A DNA stretch of 64,000 bases from Streptomyces stelliscabiei (GTDB lineage: Bacteria; Actinomycetota; Actinomycetes; Streptomycetales; Streptomycetaceae), in assembly GCF_014873495.1 (NCBI RefSeq), contig NZ_JADBGF010000001.1, positions 2,170,001 through 2,234,000 on the forward strand. The letters run 5' to 3'. The notes beneath the pieces are model-generated. The model was not told where the DNA came from and made no database searches. It saw nothing but the letters and a program-made list of their open reading frames with translations. Positions 62,957 through 64,000 of this stretch are shown here, piece by piece (positions within the stretch are counted from its first letter, which is position 1; the number at the start of each line of letters is the position of its first letter). The position numbers and the translations under genes were made by a program.

Positions 62957-63979
62957 GTGGCACGAGGTAGTACACGGCCCACGAGCCGTGACGTCGCCCA
63001 GGCCGCAGGCGTCTCCCAGGCCGCCGTCTCCCTCGTCCTCGGCGACAAATGGCGCGGCCGCGTCTCCGAGACCACCGCCCAACGCGTCCGCGAAGCCGCA
63101 CGTGACCTCGGCTACCGCCCCAACCTCGCCGCCCGCAACCTCCGCCTCGGCCGCACCCGCACCGTCCTGCTCGTCGTCCCCGCCCTGACCACCGAATTCT
63201 TCGCCGGCGTCTACACCGGCGCCGCCCGCGTCGCCGCCCGCCACGGCTTCGGCGTCGTCCTCTACCCCTCCCCCGAAGGCGTCGGCCCCGCCCGCGACCC
63301 CTTCGCCTCCGCCCAGGCCGCCCTCGACGGCGTGATCGCCTCCTCCATGGCCGCCGACGCCCTCACCGCCATCCGCGGCGACCAGCTCCCCCTGGTGATG
63401 CTCGACAGCGACCCGGACGGCAGCCTCGGCGCCGCCACCGTCAACCTCGACATCCGCGACGGCGTACGACAGATCGCCGACCACCTGCTCGGCCTCGGAC
63501 ACCGCCACTTCCTCCACCTGGCCGCCGACATCCCCTCCTGGACCTTCGACGTCCGCGCACGGGAACTGGCGGTCCGCATCGGCTCCACCCCCGGCACATC
63601 ACTGCACACGGCCGCCGCACCCATCTCCATCGAAGGAGCACTCGCCGCCGCCGAGACCGCGCTGACCCACACCGCGCCGGCCGCACCCCGGCCCACCGCA
63701 CTCGTCTGCGACGACGACAAACTGGCCGCCGGCGCCTACAAGGCCGCACGACGGCTGGGACTACGGGTTCCCGAGGACCTCTCCGTCACCGGACTCGACG
63801 ACCTCGCCCTCGCCACCGCCCTCGACCCCGAACTCACCACCGTCCGCCTGGACGCCGAACAGTTCGGGGAACGCGGCATGGAAGCCCTCCTGGCCGTCCT
63901 GGAAGGACGCACCCCGAGCGAGGGAGACATCCCCGTGCACCTGGTCGTACGCGGATCCACGGCACCGCCGGCGGCCTGA
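62957..63979 (+). CDS. LacI-family transcriptional regulator
   Basis: 340 residues from a GTG at 62957 with AAGGAG 11 bases upstream. The HTH (~8-30) reads TSRDVAQAAGVSQAAVSLVL and the hinge follows at ~50-60 (AARDLGYRPNLAARNLR). A periplasmic-binding-protein-like ligand domain fills the rest and ends with the dimer region TVRLDAEQFGERGMEALLAVLEG. The usual effector is a sugar. It stops 21 bp before the window end. Confidence 0.92.
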   Translation: MARGSTRPTSRDVAQAAGVSQAAVSLVLGDKWRGRVSETTAQRVREAARDLGYRPNLAARNLRLGRTRTVLLVVPALTTEFFAGVYTGAARVAARHGFGVVLYPSPEGVGPARDPFASAQAALDGVIASSMAADALTAIRGDQLPLVMLDSDPDGSLGAATVNLDIRDGVRQIADHLLGLGHRHFLHLAADIPSWTFDVRARELAVRIGSTPGTSLHTAAAPISIEGALAAAETALTHTAPAAPRPTALVCDDDKLAAGAYKAARRLGLRVPEDLSVTGLDDLALATALDPELTTVRLDAEQFGERGMEALLAVLEGRTPSEGDIPVHLVVRGSTAPPAA

Positions 63980-64000
63980 GCACACAAAGCCGCGCGCCCC

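Overview
The window is a high-G+C actinobacterial chromosome segment, almost certainly from a Streptomyces. The signs are frequent GTG (and one TTG) starts, third positions saturated with G/C, a conservon (rarA-E type), the Pup-ligase neighbourhood and the pheS-pheT / infC-rpmI-rplT pair of loci. The gene order matches what I remember of the S. coelicolor chromosome from about SCO1593 to SCO1642. That comparison is from memory and was not run as a search.

Layout. 0-10 kb: a cut-off regulator, a SpoIIE-type phosphatase, pheST, a PAS sensor kinase, a SpoU methyltransferase and the infC-rpmI-rplT operon, which ends in a clear terminator. 10-18 kb: small conserved genes (DUF1844, SseB-like), a serine hydrolase-like protein, a subtilisin (mycosin type) coupled to a very proline-rich membrane protein, a PLP-dependent deaminase/aldolase and a DUF2510 protein. 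18-25 kb: a self-contained catabolic cluster of SDR, aldehyde dehydrogenase, GlnA4-type glutamine synthetase homologue, GntR regulator, APC permease and class I amidotransferase hydrolase. It fits breakdown of ethanolamine (or a similar amine) through gamma-glutamyl intermediates. 25-34 kb: LysR/TDT exporter pair, metal-receptor-like protein with an XRE-cupin regulator, 5'-3' exonuclease, an iron-box siderophore-interacting protein, a broken serine-hydrolase gene and an N-formylglutamate amidohydrolase-like gene. 33.5-37.6 kb: an APC permease, an unusual terpene-synthase-like gene and an RluA pseudouridine synthase. 37.6-42.3 kb: conservon rarA-E, whose P450 lacks the normally invariant ExxR pair.

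42.6-50.4 kb: a TetR regulator diverging from two DUF1989 genes, a 1172-residue biotin carboxylase of the urea/guanidine type and an allophanate hydrolase. Established work shows that such DUF1989 pairs are carboxyguanidine deiminases, so this is best read as a guanidine-nitrogen assimilation operon. A perfect 10-bp-arm palindrome lies between TetR and the operon. A near-identical palindrome, with the same flank, lies about 10 kb away just upstream of the APC permease at 33.5 kb. This suggests one small regulon split across the conservon, with the permease as the importer. It is the most interesting system in the window.

50.4-64 kb: the conserved block helY-type helicase, tatC, tatA, two small proteins, pafC, pafB, two FKBP-type prolyl isomerases and pafA, then an MFS exporter and a LacI regulator. 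A short secreted protein and a strong 18-bp stem bidirectional terminator sit between the helicase and tatC. No tRNA, rRNA, CRISPR array, transposase or prophage gene was seen. Three copies of a dispersed intergenic repeat are present; one of them interrupts the carboxylase/allophanate-hydrolase junction.
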